Assembly (NCBI RefSeq): GCF_039523075.1
Contig: NZ_BAAAEP010000001.1
Span: forward strand, 124,001-188,000
Direction of reading: 5' to 3'
Source of the DNA: Caenispirillum bisanense
GTDB taxonomy: Bacteria > Pseudomonadota > Alphaproteobacteria > Rhodospirillales > Rhodospirillaceae
DNA: 64,000 nt
Part shown: positions 62,382 to 64,000 of the stretch, in pieces
Layout: each line of letters begins with the position of its first letter
Position numbering within the stretch: position 1 is the stretch's first letter
Program-made: the position numbers and the translations under genes
Notes under the pieces: model-generated
Seen by the model: the letters and a program-made list of their open reading frames with translations, nothing else
The model's database searches: none
What the model was told of the DNA's origin: nothing

Positions 62382-64000
62382 GTGTCGCCGGGCCCCATCA
62401 CCTACTCGCGGCGGGCGTCGCGCCGCCTTGTCCGGGTGGCGGTGGGGCTTGCGCTGGTGCTGGTGGTGGCGCTGATGGCGGCCGGGGCCATGGTGCTGGA
62501 TCGCGAGCGCCAGACCGCCCTTGCCCTGGCCACGGCGGCGGCCGACCACCTGGCGCGGCAGATCGCCAGCGAGGCGGCCGGGCTGGCGCTGCTGGGCGAC
62601 AAGGCAGCGGTGGATGCTAACCGGGTCCTGTTCCTGCACGAAGGCCGCCCGCAGGCGGTGACCGCCGAACTGGACCTGACGGCGACACTGATGCCGGGGC
62701 TGCGGGCGGTGAGCGTGTTCGACCACCTGGGCGAGCCGGTGGCCGCCAGCCGGCGCATGCCGCTGCTGCCGGCCTCGCTGCGGGAGGAGTTGCTGGCCCT
62801 GCACCGGGATGCCTGGCGCGACCTGGTGGTGACGCCGGGGGAGGCGGTCGGGCTGGGGGACACGCTGCTGCTCAGCCGCGCCCGCTGGGACGACGGGCGG
62901 GCGTTCCAGGGCTATGGCATGGCGGTGGTGGATGTCAGCCGCATCCGCGACTGGCTGGCGGAACAGCCGCTCGGCCGTGATGCCTCGGTGGCCCTGCTGC
63001 TGCCCGACGGGCGGCTGGTGTCGCTGCTGGCCGGGCGGGCGCCCGACCCGCTGGCGGCTCACCTGCGGCCGCTGCTCGACGCCCGCTGGACCGGCGGCGA
63101 TGCCATGCCGGTGGATGGCGACGTCATCGTCGGCGGCAGCGTGTCGCGCGACTTTCCGCTGGTCGGCGTGGTGGAACGGCCGCTGGCGGTGGTGCTGGCC
63201 GACTGGACCCTGCGCAGCCACTTCGCCGCCGGGGCCGCCGTCATGCTGCTGGCCGTGGTGGCGCTGTTCCTGGTCGCCTTCGTCCGCATGGAACGGCTGC
63301 GGCGGGCGTCGGAGGCCGACCTGCGGCTCAGCCGCCACCGCCTGACGGCGGCGCTGGAGAACGGCAACCTCAGCCTGTGGGACTGGACGGTGGAGCAGGA
63401 GGAGGCGGTCTTCGGCGACGGTCTGGCCGCCATGCTGGGCGCCGGCCCCGGCGACAGCGAGGACGCTGGAACCGGCCCTCCGCTGTCCACCATGGCCGAG
63501 TTCCGCGCCCGCATCCACCCGGACGACGTGGCGGCGGTGACGGCGGCGCTGGAGGATCACGTCGCCGGCCGCAGCGACGCCTACGCCGCCGAGTACCGCC
63601 TATGCCGGGCGGACGGCAGCATCACCTGGATCGCCGACCGCGGCCGGGCGGTGGATCGCGACGACGATGGCCGCGCCCGCCGCATCATCGGCGTCCATGC
63701 GGACATCACCGCCCGCAAGCAGGCGGAAACGGCGCTGCGCCAGAAGACGCGGGCGCTGGCCGATTCCAACCGCGACCTGGAGCAGTTCGCCTACATCGCC
63801 AGCCACGACCTGCAGGAACCGCTGCGCATGGTGTCGTCGTACCTGACCCTGCTGCTGCGGCGCGAGGGCGACCGGCTGACGCCGCAGGGGCTCGCCTATG
63901 CCCATACGGCGGTGAACGGCGCGGCGCGCATGTCGCGGCTGATCCGCGACCTGCTGGAATACTCCCGCGTCGGCACCCGTGGCGGTGCCTTCACCGCCTT
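62382..64000 (+). CDS. Membrane sensor histidine kinase with PAS domain, 5' part
   Basis: The frame is open to the window edge (about 540 residues visible), starting at GTG 62382 with GGAG 7 nt upstream. It has an N-terminal membrane segment (about residues 17-38), a periplasmic sensor region of about 230 residues, a second membrane segment (about 280-300), a PAS/PAC domain (about 318-455; ENGNLSLWDW ... GSITWIADRGRAV ... GVHADITARKQAE) and a DHp helix with phospho-His475 in ASHDLQEPLRMV. The ATPase domain lies beyond the window. The LQEPLRMV motif fits kinases related to phytochrome and light or redox sensors. The linked binding protein suggests that it senses a small organic molecule. Confidence 0.88.
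   Translation, partial: MSPGPITYSRRASRRLVRVAVGLALVLVVALMAAGAMVLDRERQTALALATAAADHLARQIASEAAGLALLGDKAAVDANRVLFLHEGRPQAVTAELDLTATLMPGLRAVSVFDHLGEPVAASRRMPLLPASLREELLALHRDAWRDLVVTPGEAVGLGDTLLLSRARWDDGRAFQGYGMAVVDVSRIRDWLAEQPLGRDASVALLLPDGRLVSLLAGRAPDPLAAHLRPLLDARWTGGDAMPVDGDVIVGGSVSRDFPLVGVVERPLAVVLADWTLRSHFAAGAAVMLLAVVALFLVAFVRMERLRRASEADLRLSRHRLTAALENGNLSLWDWTVEQEEAVFGDGLAAMLGAGPGDSEDAGTGPPLSTMAEFRARIHPDDVAAVTAALEDHVAGRSDAYAAEYRLCRADGSITWIADRGRAVDRDDDGRARRIIGVHADITARKQAETALRQKTRALADSNRDLEQFAYIASHDLQEPLRMVSSYLTLLLRREGDRLTPQGLAYAHTAVNGAARMSRLIRDLLEYSRVGTRGGAFTA

Overview
This 64 kb window is GC-rich chromosomal DNA, almost certainly from an alphaproteobacterium and most likely from the Rhodospirillales (Azospirillum/Rhodospirillum-like). 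The support is regulatory and genic: a SAM-II riboswitch, an SOS box of the alphaproteobacterial GTTC-N7-GTTC type, an EcfG-type general-stress promoter (GGAAC-N17-CGTT), a CysN-CysC fusion, a class II DAHP synthase and a gph/glmU/glmS neighbourhood. No phage, integrase, transposase or CRISPR array is visible. Genes are tightly packed, with many ATGA stop/start overlaps.

Layout. 0-3.7 kb: the 3' part of a respiratory FDH3-type formate dehydrogenase operon. 3.8-8.6 kb: a stress/metal-handling patch with two small membrane proteins, a DUF892 ferritin-like protein behind an EcfG promoter, a membrane-anchored hemerythrin, an ArsR-SRPBCC pair with a near-leaderless promoter, and a two-gene ferritin-like unit ending in DUF4142. 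8.7-17.1 kb (minus strand): one assimilatory sulfate-reduction operon, cysI-fnr-fdx-cysG-cysH-cysD-cysNC, headed by a promoter, a SAM-II aptamer and an intrinsic terminator. 17.2-22.4 kb: an AcrR-type repressor divergent from an AcrAB-type RND pump, with a near-perfect operator between them. 22.3-34.5 kb: a stand-alone oxidoreductase like the N-terminal domain of some SelD proteins, a complete histidine-utilisation locus (hutG-hutH-hutF divergent from hutI-hutC-hutU, using the formylglutamate route) and a three-gene TRAP transporter.

34.6-38.8 kb: an arsenic operon encoding an ArsR-ArsC fusion, the ACR3 arsenite pump, and the GAPDH/ArsJ pair that exports arsenate as 1-arseno-3-phosphoglycerate. 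38.8-41.1 kb: DUF6064, a Tat-exported aldo/keto reductase and a degenerate exonuclease-like protein. 41.1-50.9 kb: tRNA-Val(CAC) with its own promoter and terminator, gph, glmU, glmS, a cupin, a Cys-rich secreted protein, glutathione reductase, DAHP synthase, nicotinate phosphoribosyltransferase and an O6-alkylguanine methyltransferase that appears to start at CTG. 50.9-51.65 kb: a decayed tandem repeat array that contains copies of the 3' end of that methyltransferase gene and two 157-bp elements with inverted arms. 51.7-64 kb: uvrA with its SOS box, a full branched-chain amino-acid ABC transporter operon (livH-M-G-F, DUF6867, livK), ssb, and a TRAP-type binding protein directly upstream of a membrane PAS histidine kinase that runs off the window.

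The most noteworthy items are the riboswitch-controlled sulfur operon that appears to use ferredoxin plus ferredoxin reductase instead of CysJ, the tandem repeat array behind ogt, the paired intercistronic hairpins inside the cys operon, the binding-protein/kinase pair at the right edge, and the insertion of the liv operon between uvrA and ssb.
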